From Aplectana chamaeleonis (Eukaryota; Nematoda; Chromadorea; Rhabditida; Cosmocercidae), in the NCBI GenBank assembly GCA_029168955.1, contig JAPDOI010000697.1:1-64000 (forward strand): DNA of 64,000 nucleotides, given 5' to 3'. Position numbers and translations under genes: made by a program. Positions 53,204-63,177 of the stretch are shown one piece after another (the first letter of the stretch is position 1; every line of letters begins with the position of its first letter). A model generated the notes under the pieces. The model was not told the DNA's origin. It did no database searches and saw only the letters and a program-made list of their open reading frames with translations.

Positions 53204-53777
53204 ATCACTGCGAAGCAACATTGAACGAATTCGTTCGGAGGACTATGAAATCGTGATAACTGACGGCTTTGCAAATTATCCCATTTGAAGGGCTGTGTCA
53301 GCAAATTGTGCAGAAGAAGGAAAATTAAATTAGTATTAATCGACTATTAAAGGTGCTCGCCCTTCTAATGTTCATAGAGTTGAAGGCAGTGCCCACGATG
53401 GAAACCGTCTTCGAGTTCACACCGGAAATCGAAAGGTGCGGGGCTCATGGCAGCAGCGATGTCGAAAAACGGCAAAAAAGATCCCCAAAAAGCCCTACCC
53501 GGCCCTGAAATTCTGTGTAGAGCCCAATCCCCACCCACTCCCCCCAACGAGCACTGATCGAAACAAATAACTGAGAAATCGACTGCGAAGAAAGAAGTTA
53601 ATATTTAAATGGGGTGAATTTGCTCAATCCCTGCATAATGGGGAACAGTTTTGATCAAATAATGAGTTGAGTTTTGATCAATAACGATGAGCTGGTCCGT
53701 TGGTGATTTGATTGCAAAAAAATTATGGGAAGGAGCGGCAGATGAAAATCGAACCTCATTACAGGGATCACTTCCAC
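53204..53777. other. Unassigned with MITE end
   Basis: 53382-53400 (TTGAAGGCAGTGCCCACGAT) is a terminus of the TTAA MITE family. The other end was not located. An acceptor-like TTCTTTCTTCGCAG lies near 53590 on minus, downstream of the gene candidate at 53778-54253. Confidence 0.35.
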
Positions 53778-54253
53778 CTTGCCCTCAAGTGCTACGAAGA
53801 ACTGTTTGCTTTGATTTCTAACAGTTTGTAGTTGCGAGGTTCTGTTGCAGGTCCATCTTCTAAGTTTCAATCTAAAGACCACAACAAGATCGGGGCCACC
53901 ATTTTGAATGTAACGAATAACATCCTTCCGACGCAGTGATGACGCTGTTTTCTTCTGACAATGAGATGATAATGCTTTCGCATACGATACACAATCGCAA
54001 GTGGAAGCTCTGAGTAGCAGTACCACCAACACGAGTCCTTTATTTCCCAAATTGTCAATTCGAGGGACACTTACATATGAGGCTGATTCTCATCGCATTG
54101 TGTGAGTCGGTCGTTTCCAAAGACGCAGATTGAAGCTTCAAAAACTATGCGCTTTTTTTCCGACTTTTCGGCACGTTTCGTTAGTTTAATCTGCCTTGAA
54201 CTCGGCGGGTCATAGGGCGATATTCTCCGACTCGGCAGGTTCTCGTGAGGTAA
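53778..54253 (-). CDS. Two-exon host gene fragment, Cys-containing, unknown
   Basis: Exon 54075-54253 follows a CTCCACTATTAG acceptor and is open in one frame for 59 codons (SRRISPYDPPSSRQIKLTKR, IVFEASICVFGNDRLTQCDE). It ends at a perfect GTAAGT donor. The 65-nt intron ends GTACTGCTACTCAG, and exon 53778-54009 continues the frame for 77 codons (STCDCVSYAKALSSHCQKK, RRKDVIRYIQNGG, LRRWTCNRTSQLQTVRNQ) to an AAG-GTGGAAG donor, or reads on to a stop at 53655. Five or so cysteines and an N-glycosylation-type NRT hint at an extracellular protein; inference only. No start codon or family is identified. Confidence 0.4.
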
Positions 54254-55337
54254 CTAATAGTGGAGAAATATCGAAGAAAAGCGTTCACGATAAGCCACAA
54301 TAACGGCTTTCAACGTTCAGACGAGCTTACGGGCCCTGCTAGTTTCCGCAAGCGAGCGCTAGTCGCGAAATGTGCTCGAATCGATCAGGCCGGACGCGGC
54401 AGAGCTGCTTGGCAATTTGCCATCGAAAACGCCACAAGCTCGTCCGAAGGGCGCTGGACCGGGATAAAGAGGCGTACTGGGATAGCTATCAAAGCCGTTT
54501 TAATCGATTTCTGCTGATTTCGTGCTCTGTCATCCATTCAAAGGCAGTGTTAACAAAGTTCATCACTTTCCACAATAAAATGATCGGCGAGGAGGATCTG
54601 AGGCTTTCAGTGGCGGAATAAGGGCGGAAAACCAGCCAAGAAGGACAAAAGAACGGATTCAAACAGTCGTTCTAAAGTTTCCTAAACAAATCAAGCCCCC
54701 TTTCAGCCCCCTTGACGTGAACAAATGGAAACTCGAGATTGTGATACAGCGCTTGATTGCACTTATAGATGTCTCTAAACTTTGTGTGAACGTAGCGAAC
54801 AAACGGTGAATGCTAATCGAAGTAGCAACCTCGAAAATCTCTGCATAAAATTTTTTAGAAAATCGGATCAACAGCCAGGAAACTGGCGTAAAAAGAATTT
54901 CGAAAATGGCCGTTGCAAAATTATACGACACAGCTGACGCTTTGACGAAAATTAAAATTTTGCAGCTTCGATCTTCATTCGTTCATGGTAAGGCTCGCTA
55001 GAAACAACAAGGCGATAGTCTACAAACTTGTGCACGGGCACAAACACATTGAGAACCCTGTTTGGAGTGTTTCCAACCAACGTTTTAACGCCATCGCCTC
55101 CAACCTGCATAGATTCGCTCAGAATGGATAAATTTGGCTAAACCACAGGCAATAGTCTGCTCGGAGCGTATACTCAACACCCCAGTTTCTTTATCGATTT
55201 GAGGTTTGGCTAACACGTAGGTCATTGAAGGAAAGCGACAAGATTGACATGTAACAAAGCCTGCGTCGTCGTCCTGACAGAAAGAAGAGGCGAAAACGCT
55301 CTACAAGGGACAGAAACGATCTTCTCACTCTTTCAGG
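54254..55337. other. Mixed repeats
   Basis: 54370-54510 (plus) is open with RRALDRDKEAYWDSYQSRF, which resembles the linker between endonuclease and RT in RTE-type LINEs, but is too short to call. 54543 onward starts AAAGGCAGTGTTAAC, and 54705-54750 (LDVNKWKLEIVI on plus) matches 61790-61850 on minus (LDVNKWRLEFVI), so this is a diverged TTAA-MITE copy. Confidence 0.4.
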
Positions 55338-55668
55338 TAGCATGTGGTGTTCCTTGTACATGGTGTGGACTCGTGGTTCAGCTTGCCATATCGCCTGAAT
55401 CTGGAAAACGCATGAGACTTCCCCAAAGTTCCCATTGGAGGATTCAGAGCACATTTTTCTCGTCGAGAACAAGTTCAGTCCTGACGGACCTGGTAGATTT
55501 GCTGAACACTGAAAGGATCTGAGCAAAGACCCCAAATATCCTCGATTGTTAACTTTGGGGGACGAAGTTTCATGCCGTTTTCCATATTCAGGCGATATAG
55601 CAAGCTGAACTACGAGAGCTGAACCACCTGCACCATGTACAAGGAAGACCACAGGTTACCTGGATGTG
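55338..55668. repeat. Inverted repeat with arms of about 100 bp
   Basis: GTGGTGTTCCTTGTACATGG, GGTTCAGCTTGCCATATCGC, CTGAATCTGGAAAACG and ACTTCCCCAAAGTT mirror AACTTTGGGGGACGAAGT, CGTTTTCCATATTCAGGCGA, AGCAAGCTGAACTACGAG and CCATGTACAAGGAAGACCAC. The loop of about 110 bp is unique. Likely a MITE. Confidence 0.7.
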
Positions 55669-55689
55669 TGGGAAGATCTCCTCTGTGAC

Positions 55690-56310
55690 TTTGTAGGGCA
55701 TACTCAGGAATTTCTGAACAAGTTACCTGAGACTTAACGCAAGTTGCATGATGGCTTCACGCAACTTACTCTAAGTTCACAAGTAACTTGAAGCGTTGTT
55801 ACGTGTAACTTGCCCAGAATTTTCATTAAAGTAACATGCAACTTGCTCTAATAATACGCAATCTTGCGAGTAACTTGCCACGTTTTTACATGTTACCTGA
55901 CACCCATAGGCGACGCGGCCGTCACCGACACAGGAAGCGGTCAGCCCACCGACACGCGGTATGCTCGCAGAGCATGCTTGGGCGCCAGCGGTCAGACGGG
56001 GCTTCCGCAGGTGTGTGGTCCGAAGTATCTCAAACTTGGGAAATTGAACCGACGACGATCCTGAAATCTGAGCCAGCCTCGAGAGTGCGTCGTATACTTC
56101 CCTAGGAAACAGCCCGCCCTGAGTTAAGTTACATGTGCAATAAAAACACGTTTAAGTTACACGTCAGAACTTTATATCACGTGTAAGTCAACTTGCACCG
56201 TGCAATATGCTTACTTTGTTGAAGGTGACATGTAACTTACAGTTCCGAAAAAAAAAGTCACAAGTAACATGTTTAGAGACGTTAATTCGCATGTAACTTG
56301 ATCAGAAAAA
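55690..56310. repeat. Clustered AAGTTAC / GTAACTTG motifs
   Basis: Two clusters (55690-55900 and 56125-56310) of the motif CAAGTTAC and its reverse complement, often next to CATGT or GCATG, surround a GC-rich middle (55905-56120). The arrangement is roughly symmetrical, like a foldback element whose arms are made of degenerate short repeats. Confidence 0.55.
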
Positions 56311-57135
56311 ATTGATGCCTTCCAAAAAGCCGTACTGGTTCACAGGCATCCCTGCTTGTCTCGTAGCCAGCGCGGGTTGAGATTGCTGTTCAACACAGGC
56401 TGTCGTTAAACCCGTAGGTTTTCTCTACAATATCATAGCGAATTTCATACGGGTTTAGCGATAGCGAGATCAATATTTTAAATTCAGTCTTCGTTTTTAC
56501 GTAGAATATGCGTAGAATTTGCACCCTTGTGCATTCTACTTAAAAATACTTGGGTTCCAGCTACGGTTTTAGCAATCGTAGCTGAAACCCGTGAATTCTC
56601 GCTAAATGGATTAATAGGGCATAGCAGGCCGCTCTCTCGGATGCATTTGGCTACTCGTTAGCAGAATGAACTTATCAGTTCTGAGCGAATGTGTGCAGGT
56701 TAGAGGCCATGGCCTTGAAAAGTTGGTTGGCAACACTCCAATCAGGGTTTCCAATATGATTGCGCCCAGGATAATGTTGTAAACTATCGACTTGACGTTT
56801 CTTGTGAATCTTGTGATGAACGAAGTGATACAGCAGCTACAGAATCAAAATTTTCACGAGAACGTCATCTATGTGGTGTTATTTTGCAAAGATGGTTTTC
56901 CACGTTTTTTGGCGTCAGTTTCCAGGAAGTTGATCAAAGTTTCTGAGAAACGGTACAGAAGGGTTTTCCAGGTGCTGCGTTGATTGGCATTCAACTTTTC
57001 TTTCCTTGATTCACACCAAGTCCAAAACCATGAAAGTTGGGGTAGGTTGTATAATTCTGTAATGCGCTGTATACGGCACCATGGCTCCCGTACACCGTGA
57101 AGATATCGAAAGTGAAAACTATCGTGAACACTGCC
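56311..57135. other. Unassigned
   Basis: 56390-56465 has a partial inverted repeat around AACCCGTAGGTTTTC and GAAACCCGTGAATT. 57121-57139 (ATCGTGAACACTGCCTTT) is the right end of a GGCAGTGTTCACG-type MITE that abuts the next element; its left end was not found. No gene. Confidence 0.35.
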
Positions 57136-57603
57136 TTTGAAGGCACAGTTCAAGCTCAGGGACGAAATCTGAGATTCCCACATAATTGTGTAGCCCCTGC
57201 CAAATGCTAGCTCTCAATTCCTCCGAATAAGCTAGATATAAGGGAAAGCCATCCTGGGGCGCCCATAAGAGGAATCCACTTTGGCACGCCCCTTTTACGA
57301 TCTTTCGAGCTCAACAGCGGCGAGATAAGCGATGGTTTCCGACCAGTAGCCCCGTTCTTCCCTTTATTCCTAGTCTCTTTCTTTATTCAGGTCGGTTCGT
57401 ATACATCGGTTGCAAATGACGGAAGTTACGAGCCTCGGGCAACCCGTGCACCATGCTTCCGTAGCACAATTTTCGAGGGGCCATATCTTCGTTCCTAAGG
57501 GGTCTTGCACGATGCCAGAGACATCATTGGAATCAATGTGAGACCGTTTTCAAGACAGGCAGAAAAACAGAAAAACGATTTTGAGGTTGGACTGTGCCTT
57601 TAA
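57136..57603 (-). mobile_element. TTAA MITE (GGCACAGTCCAACC termini, GGCAGTGTTCACG-type interior)
   Basis: TTGAAGGCACAGTTCAAGCTCA at the left and TTGAGGTTGGACTGTGCCT-TTAA at the right: termini as in 38200-38681. The interior (CAGGTCGGTTCGTATACATC, TTTTCAAGACAGGCAGAAAA) is that of 24229-24693 and 59498-59991. Confidence 0.75.
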
Positions 57604-57691
57604 GACCATTAGCCTCTGCATGTCACTCGACTGCATAGTCTTGAAAACTCAAAATATCCGCTCAGTCATGCTGATGCTCACCAATAATCAT

Positions 57692-58196
57692 GTAAAGTGT
57701 GCCTGATTGAGACTGTCCGCATACGCGGTCGGCGCGCGTGTCGAAAGCCGTCACGAAGATTTTTAGGACGAGCTTACGTACGGCTGAGATACAACTGACT
57801 GGAATATTGTTCACTATTCGTCTGATACTCACGCTAATCGATTTCCAGATCTGAAAAATATCCTCGATGCTCGACCAACTCGCAGGTAGGAGCTTGACTG
57901 TTCGGTGCCTGCGTTGCGGCTAGTTTTGATTAGAGGTGAACGAGTGGCCGTGTTCTGTTGCGGCCCAAGCCCAGGCACCTGGTAATTGATGCGCTGATAG
58001 CCATCACAGGTGCCCGGGCTGGGGCCGGAACAACACACCACAACCCACTCACCTCTTATCAAACCGAACCGCAACGCTGGCACCGGACTGCCAAGCTCCT
58101 CCCTTCGAGTTGCTCGGGCATCAAGGGTACCTCTGCGACGGTCGATGAACACGCCCGCCGACCGCGTGGGCGGACAGTCTCATTCGGACAAATTTT
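57692..58196. mobile_element. Palindromic MITE, GTGTCCGAATGAGACT family
   Basis: AAGTGTGCCTGATTGAGACT and GTCCGCATACGCGGTCGGCG at the left mirror CGCCGACCGCGTGGGCGGAC and AGTCTCATTCGGACA at the right. A second palindrome is nested inside: 57870-57970 against 58000-58110 (GGTGCCTGCGTTGCGG, GCCCAGGCACCTG). Other family members: 11697-11990, 20355-20640 and 62876-63177. Confidence 0.7.
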
Positions 58197-58224
58197 AAAT
58201 AAGCATATATTATACTTTTGCAAA

Positions 58225-58500
58225 ACTGTAAAAATTTTTGAATTTCGAATTTTCGAATACATTCGAAAATCAAATTTATCGGATTTCAAATTTTTGAATA
58301 AAGTCGAAAATCATTTTTTTTCGAATTTCAAATTATTGAATAAACTCGAGAATGGTATATTTCAATTTCGGATTTTAGAATACCTATATTTGAAAAACTG
58401 ATTTTTCGAAATTAAAATTTTTGGGTGTATTCGAAAATCGAAACTTTCGAATTTTCGAATGATTTTTTTAAATTTTCGAATAATTTTTTCTGTTTTCCGG
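58225..58500 (+). repeat. TTCGAAT-rich array, 41-bp step (copy 3)
   Basis: GGATTTCAAATTTTTGAATA at 58281 repeats as GAATTTCAAATTATTGAATA about 41 bp on. Later units are degenerate. It directly follows the palindromic MITE above. Confidence 0.65.
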
Positions 58501-59497
58501 GTAAATTTTCTCGAATTCACAAATGATGGCTTCGGTTTTTAAAATAAGTTTTCAGCTGTCATTTACTGTGACTATCACTTTGTAGAAATATTCATCGGTT
58601 ACACTCACTCTAAAACTCAAACCAATTTTATTCAGGATGGCTGCAGAATCTGTCCCTGGGGTTGGATTGTGTCGGAACCGGTTAAGAGAGCCTACCACAA
58701 TGTTAGGCGCTATTCATACGGCACGAGCGTGGCGCGCGGGCGTGGCGTTGATGTTTTAATGGGCTGAGGGCTCACCCACGCGGCACACGCGTAACGTCCG
58801 CTCTGCCATGGCGGCGACAGCCGTAACAACTTTTTCGTCATTTTCATTATTAATCCGTCCTCAATTTCATTTTGTTCAATAATAATTAATTTTAGCCCTT
58901 TCTTCTGCTACTATGATAGTGATCGCATGTACGGATTTTGCTTGCTCGGCAAAGTTATGACCCATTTTAATCTGCTCCGACATAGCGTCGCCGCTGGAGT
59001 ATCCATAGTCTCCACAAGCGCGTCACGCGCGCTAAGCACAAGGCTCTTGGCTTCAGGCAAGACTTGACCACCACTATCCTTTTCCGGGGAAACACCTTAT
59101 CGCATCCAAGCGCCGAGATCCTAGCACCCCTCTCAAGGCCTACTACTACGCCACTGCGCGGCCTAGGCGAATTTGCTGCCGCCGCGTTTGCACGGCTTCA
59201 GGTGGAGTGAAGGGCTGAGCACGCGAGCTTGAAACCCTTACTCCCTTTCGCGCTTTCGCTGCGGCGGAAAATGCCGCTTTTTAGCTACGCCGAAACCAGT
59301 GTTTTGGATTACTGGAAAATTAGCCGGAAGTTGGCAACGACCTTCTTTGCACATGAGAATGCTGTCAAAGTGCCCAGATCGGCAATCGATTCGCAATCGG
59401 AACTGGTAACGAGACAGGAAAGCTCGGCAAACGCCGCGACAGCGGTAATAACGATCGAAAACGTTTGCTCCGCCACCACCGCGTTTTATCATTTTTC
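58501..59497. other. Unassigned
   Basis: Locally GC-rich blocks (GGCGCGCGGGCGTGGCG near 58730; GCCGCCGCGTTTGCACGG near 59175). A 96-codon plus frame (59229-59519) overlaps a MITE end and has no domain. No gene. Confidence 0.4.
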
Positions 59498-59991
59498 TAA
59501 AAGGCAGTGTTCACGATGAGAATCGTTTTTCTGCTTTTTCGCCTATCTTGAAGACGGTCCAATGCTGATTCCAATGGTGTTTTTGGAATCGTACAAGACC
59601 TTCTGGGAACGGAGTTATGGTCCCTCAAAAGTTGAGCTAAGGAAGCATGGTGGACGAATTGTCCGAGGCTTGTAACTTCCGTCTCTTGCAGCCGATGTAT
59701 GCCAGCTGACCTGAGTAAAGAGAGAAGTTGAGAATAAAGGGAAGAACGGGGCTATCGATCGGAAATCATCGCTCATCTCACAATCTCGAGCATTCATTTA
59801 TTCACGTAAGTGGGCGTGGAAAGTGCATCTGGGGGTGACGAGCTGACGAGTGTCCAACTTTGGGCCCGTAGGGGACCGTTCCGAGCTCATTTTTCTTAGT
59901 TTTTTCAACGTTAGGGTTGAGCTAGGCCCCGCAGCTGCCGATCTCCACCAAAAAAACAGACATGGTTTTTATCGTGGACTCTGCCTTTAAA
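59498..59991 (+). mobile_element. TTAA MITE (GGCAGTGTTCACG family), recent copy
   Basis: TAAAAGGCAGTGTTCACGATGA at the left (CTAA in place of TTAA) and TTATCGTGGACTCTGCCT-TTAA at the right. Very close to 47434-47927 over its whole length. Confidence 0.8.
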
Positions 59992-60039
59992 GAGCGGCAT
60001 TGGACGCGGCAGCAAAGGTATGAAAAGGGCGTTAGGCCA

Positions 60040-60330
60040 ATGGTTTAGTTTTGCGACACCAGGTCGCGTCGCTCTGCACAGCGACAGCGACCGCTTTCAG
60101 CCCTTTAAATCTGTGGTTGTCGCAGTGCGTTGCACAGCGACAGCGACAGTGGCAACGACAGGCATTAGCACAATTGCAGTATGTCAGCCCTCCGCGACGT
60201 CGCTTCGACGGGCCCGCTTCAGCTGTTGCTACGAGGCCAGTGCCACTGCTCAGATTATGGTTCCGCATTTGTGCTAAATGCCATGACTGTCGCTCAAGGC
60301 AGCGACAATGTATACCACTGCCCTTAGGCG
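60040..60330 (+). repeat. GTCGC-rich dispersed repeat, copy 2
   Basis: Same order of blocks as 30222-30540 (TTTTGCGACACCAGGTCGCG, CAGCGACAGTGGCAACGACA, CAGTATGTCAGCCCTCCGCG, GACAATGTATACC). Confidence 0.65.
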
Positions 60331-60593
60331 ACGTTTATACTCCCGCCGCCGAGAGGCACGGCGCAGTGCGATCCTATAATATCGATCGCGCCACGCCGCG
60401 CAGGGCTATGCGCAACTAAATTTTGTAATATCGTGAATTGTTAATCGTAGGTTTTCAAGTTCCTCGTAATTCGCCAATCGTAATTCAGAAGGCCTGAGCA
60501 AAACCAAACCTCTCCAGCCGTGAAGGCCACTCCAAGCTAATGTTTCTAGAGTAGTAATTATAGATTAGTGAGCTCAATCGCTCCCGTCCGTAC

Positions 60594-60885
60594 TTCAAGT
60601 ACTGTGCTTCTCTGGGCCAAATTCCCGTCCGCGATTGCTTCTCGACACGCTTGCGGCCGCGCGCTTTCGACCCGGGAGAGTTTCCAGCGCCACAGCCGCA
60701 GATCTGTTGACTATAGGTGGGTTTTAGAAACTAGAAACTCAACTAAAATGGAGAAAACTGTATAAAAAAGCTATATCGATTCGGCTCTGGCGCTGAAACC
60801 CGACTGACTCGAGCGCGCGCAGCCGCAAAGCGTGTCGAGGCGCTATTGCGGACCGGAATTTGGCTGAGATAAGCACAGTAACTGT
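60594..60885. mobile_element. Palindromic MITE of the CCGGTCCGCA family
   Basis: TACTGTGCTTCTCTGGGCCA, AATTCCCGTCCGCGATTGC, CTCGACACGCTTGCGGC and GCGCGCTTTCGACCCGG mirror CTGACTCGAGCGCGCGC, AGCCGCAAAGCGTGTCGAGG, GCGCTATTGCGGACCGGAAT and GATAAGCACAGTA. The loop is about 90 bp. A degenerate copy of the hairpin tail (GCAAAACCAAACCTCTCCAG) lies just left at 60497. Confidence 0.7.
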
Positions 60886-61184
60886 TTCTCTGGAACGGGA
60901 ATATTGAGGAAGCTAAAACCCTGGTACTGTCCATATCTGCCTGACAGCTACTTAATAAATGCGAAAACGAGAGAAAAACGGTTTGCAATGGCTGGCCTAC
61001 GCCAGTGGCCGTTCAAGCCAGCCTATCGCACCGAGCACCTTGTACGGTGACTCAATATTTCACACAGTCCAAGCGTCTGGGAACCCCAAATTCGACGAGC
61101 GCTGAATAGGTCAAGATGGTGCTTTGATAGTGTGCTTTCAAAGGTTGGTCAGAAAAAAAGAACTTCTAGTGAAATGATGATTGT

Positions 61185-61500
61185 GCATTTCGATTATTCG
61201 AATTTCAAAAATTCGAATATGCTCTTCAAAATATTCGAATTTCGAATATTATTCTAAAGCCTGTTTTTGAAATATTCGAATTTCGAATACTATTCGAAAG
61301 TCTGTTTTTGAAATATCCGATTTTCGGATATTATTCGAAACCGATTTTTACGAAGTATTCGAACTTCGAATATTATTCGAAAACCCGTTTTCGAAATGTT
61401 CGAGTTTCGAATATTATTCGAAAACCTAAATTTCCGAATTTCGAATTTTGAATGATTCGAAATTCCAAAAATCATTCGAATATTTTTCGAATAATATAAA
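61185..61500 (+). repeat. TTCGAAT array, 41-bp period (copy 4)
   Basis: CTGTTTTTGAAATATTCGAA at 61261 and CTGTTTTTGAAATATCCGAT at 61302 (41 bp apart), then degenerate units near 61343 and 61384. Confidence 0.8.
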
Positions 61501-61559
61501 AATTCGGTCCGAAGTATTCTATATATGTAGTGTTCGAAGGAGGTTCGGTGAGAGAATAC

Positions 61560-61975
61560 AGAGGTGTATTACCGAAGTGTCCTAGCTTTGAAGCTACAAA
61601 TGGGATGACATCAAAAAACTTCTAGAATGCTGCTGTGTGGATCCTTCGAATCAAGATTTTTAACAGCAGCGGAGTGGCGGGTCTTGAAGAAGTAGAACGG
61701 CCCGATATGGACGAAAAAGCGATCGTTCACTGTTTGTGATAACCTTAATCGAGACCTGTTTAGGAGATTATGTAATTTAGTGGTTGCTATCACAAACTCG
61801 AGTCTCCATTTGTTCACATCGAGGAGGCTTTCTGGGGGCAGGAGGCATTCCGGGAAATTCAGTACTCTTGTTTGCACCATGTCTGACACTACCCCTTCCC
61901 CAGTTCCACTTAGCATAGCATCTAACTGCGAAAACTCCACATGAATGATTATCACGAACGCCGACTTTAATGAAG
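61560..61975 (-). mobile_element. Diverged TTAA MITE copy
   Basis: On minus it starts TTAAAGTCGGCGTTCGTGAT at 61973. The interior shares ACAAATGGAGACTCGAG and the LDVNKWRLEFVI reading with 54705-54750, and CTCGAG...TTTGTTCAC with 47434-47927. A 114-codon minus frame (61611-61955) covers it; since related MITE copies do not share that frame end to end, I do not call a protein. Confidence 0.45.
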
Positions 61976-62214
61976 CTATGAATCTCGTTAGTTCCTTCTA
62001 ACTAATAGTTCGTCGTCTGGTTTTTCCGCTTACACGTAATCACTGATAGTGGGGCCCCTTTGAGAATCAAACACTGGTTTTTTTTCTTCGGTTTCGTACT
62101 CGTTCTGTGCGCTCCACTATTTACACTGTCTACACTCTTCGAGCAGAAAAACGGAGACGAATCTTGCACTTGTGATGCCCTTTTTGCCGCTCTGGCTTGA
62201 TACTAAACTTTAAA
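61976..62214. other. Unassigned
   Basis: Short stretch 3' of the gene candidate that follows. Nothing recognised. Confidence 0.4.
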
Positions 62215-62757
62215 TCATCCATGATGGTTTCCCTGATTAGGGATTCGATCAAAACCACAATTCACGGCGTTTCTGACAAATAGCCCTCTCGTACGATTAT
62301 TCGCTTCCAACAAACGTTTCAACAAATTGCTCCCCATCTGAACATTTCTCAATTGCGAAATGCTTGTGACATCACCGTGGTGGCTGTACAGACCATTTCA
62401 ATAGGGAGACGGATTCTGGAAGAGCTGCACTAGGGAATAATAAAAGCTACACATGTCGCTGGTTGCGTATCTTTACTTCCTAATAGGGACGCGCGCCAGT
62501 GCAGATTTTTCTGGCCGAACATAAACTCTCGTCTACGATAATTATTATGTAGTATGTCTCCAAGTGCAATCCATCTAATTGGTTTTTTCAACCTTCAATT
62601 CGATGGAACTATCAATTTTACCTTTCTTTTCTTTGAGGGATCCTACACGCAGCAAACCGTTGTCATTTTTTTCACAGTTGTGATAAAATACCGCAATAGT
62701 GATTGAAAATGGCAGAGGGCTCTTCACAAACCTCGCTTTGTAAATAAAACCCGACAT
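62215..62757 (-). CDS. Candidate four-exon small gene, unknown product
   Basis: On minus: 62732-62757 (ATG, MSGFIYKA), 62622-62642, 62390-62429 and 62215-62337. Donors are GTTTGT, GTAAAA and GTACAG; acceptors end GTGTAG, TTCCCTAG and AATGTTCAG. Introns are 89, 192 and 52 nt. The exons sum to 210 nt, one frame, 69 residues plus TGA. The last exon gives a clean basic helix (SNLLKRLLEANNRTRGLFVR) and a NCGFDRIPNQ tail. The frame is kept through three junctions including a 21-nt microexon, which is suggestive but could be chance given freedom in picking sites. No domain is recognised. Confidence 0.3.
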
Positions 62758-62875
62758 CGGTGTGGTTTGCAGGAGTGTTGGCGCTCGCTTCAAAACGGTT
62801 TTTTAACTGTTGCCTCGCGTTACGCACACGCACATACACTCATTACCTTCCTTGAGCCGTATCCGTATCCCATAA

Positions 62876-63177
62876 TAAGATATGTCCAAATGAGACTGGC
62901 GAACCATGCGGCCGGCGCGCGTGACATGTGACCGTCGCGTGTTCCGCTGTCGGATGAGCATACGAAATGACGGCAAGCCTTTCGCCACAGCCACTGACTA
63001 GGAGCGAGACCGGCAGCGGCAGGCGGAAAGTAACCTGCGTCGATCAATGAGCTGTGCAGCCGAGGGGGGAGGTGGTAGCCGTTTGAACACTCGTACGACA
63101 GCGGCACAAGCGACAGCCGCCTGCCACGCACGCCCGCCTCATGGTTGGCCAGTCTTATTAGGGCACACTTTATGTAT
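62876..63177. mobile_element. Palindromic MITE, GTGTCCGAATGAGACT family
   Basis: ATGTCCAAATGAGACTGGCG and AACCATGCGGCC at the left mirror CGCCTCATGGTTGGCCAG and TCTTATTAGGGCACACTTTA at the right. The GC-rich interior is mirrored too (GACCGTCGCGTG, CAAGCGACAGCCG). 302 bp, against about 290 for the 11697 and 20355 copies. Confidence 0.7.

Noticed and set aside
61611..61955. 114-codon protein gene
   Set aside because: Part of the sequence (LDVNKWRLEFVI) is repeated in a MITE-like region at 54.7 kb, and the frame coincides with a diverged MITE copy.
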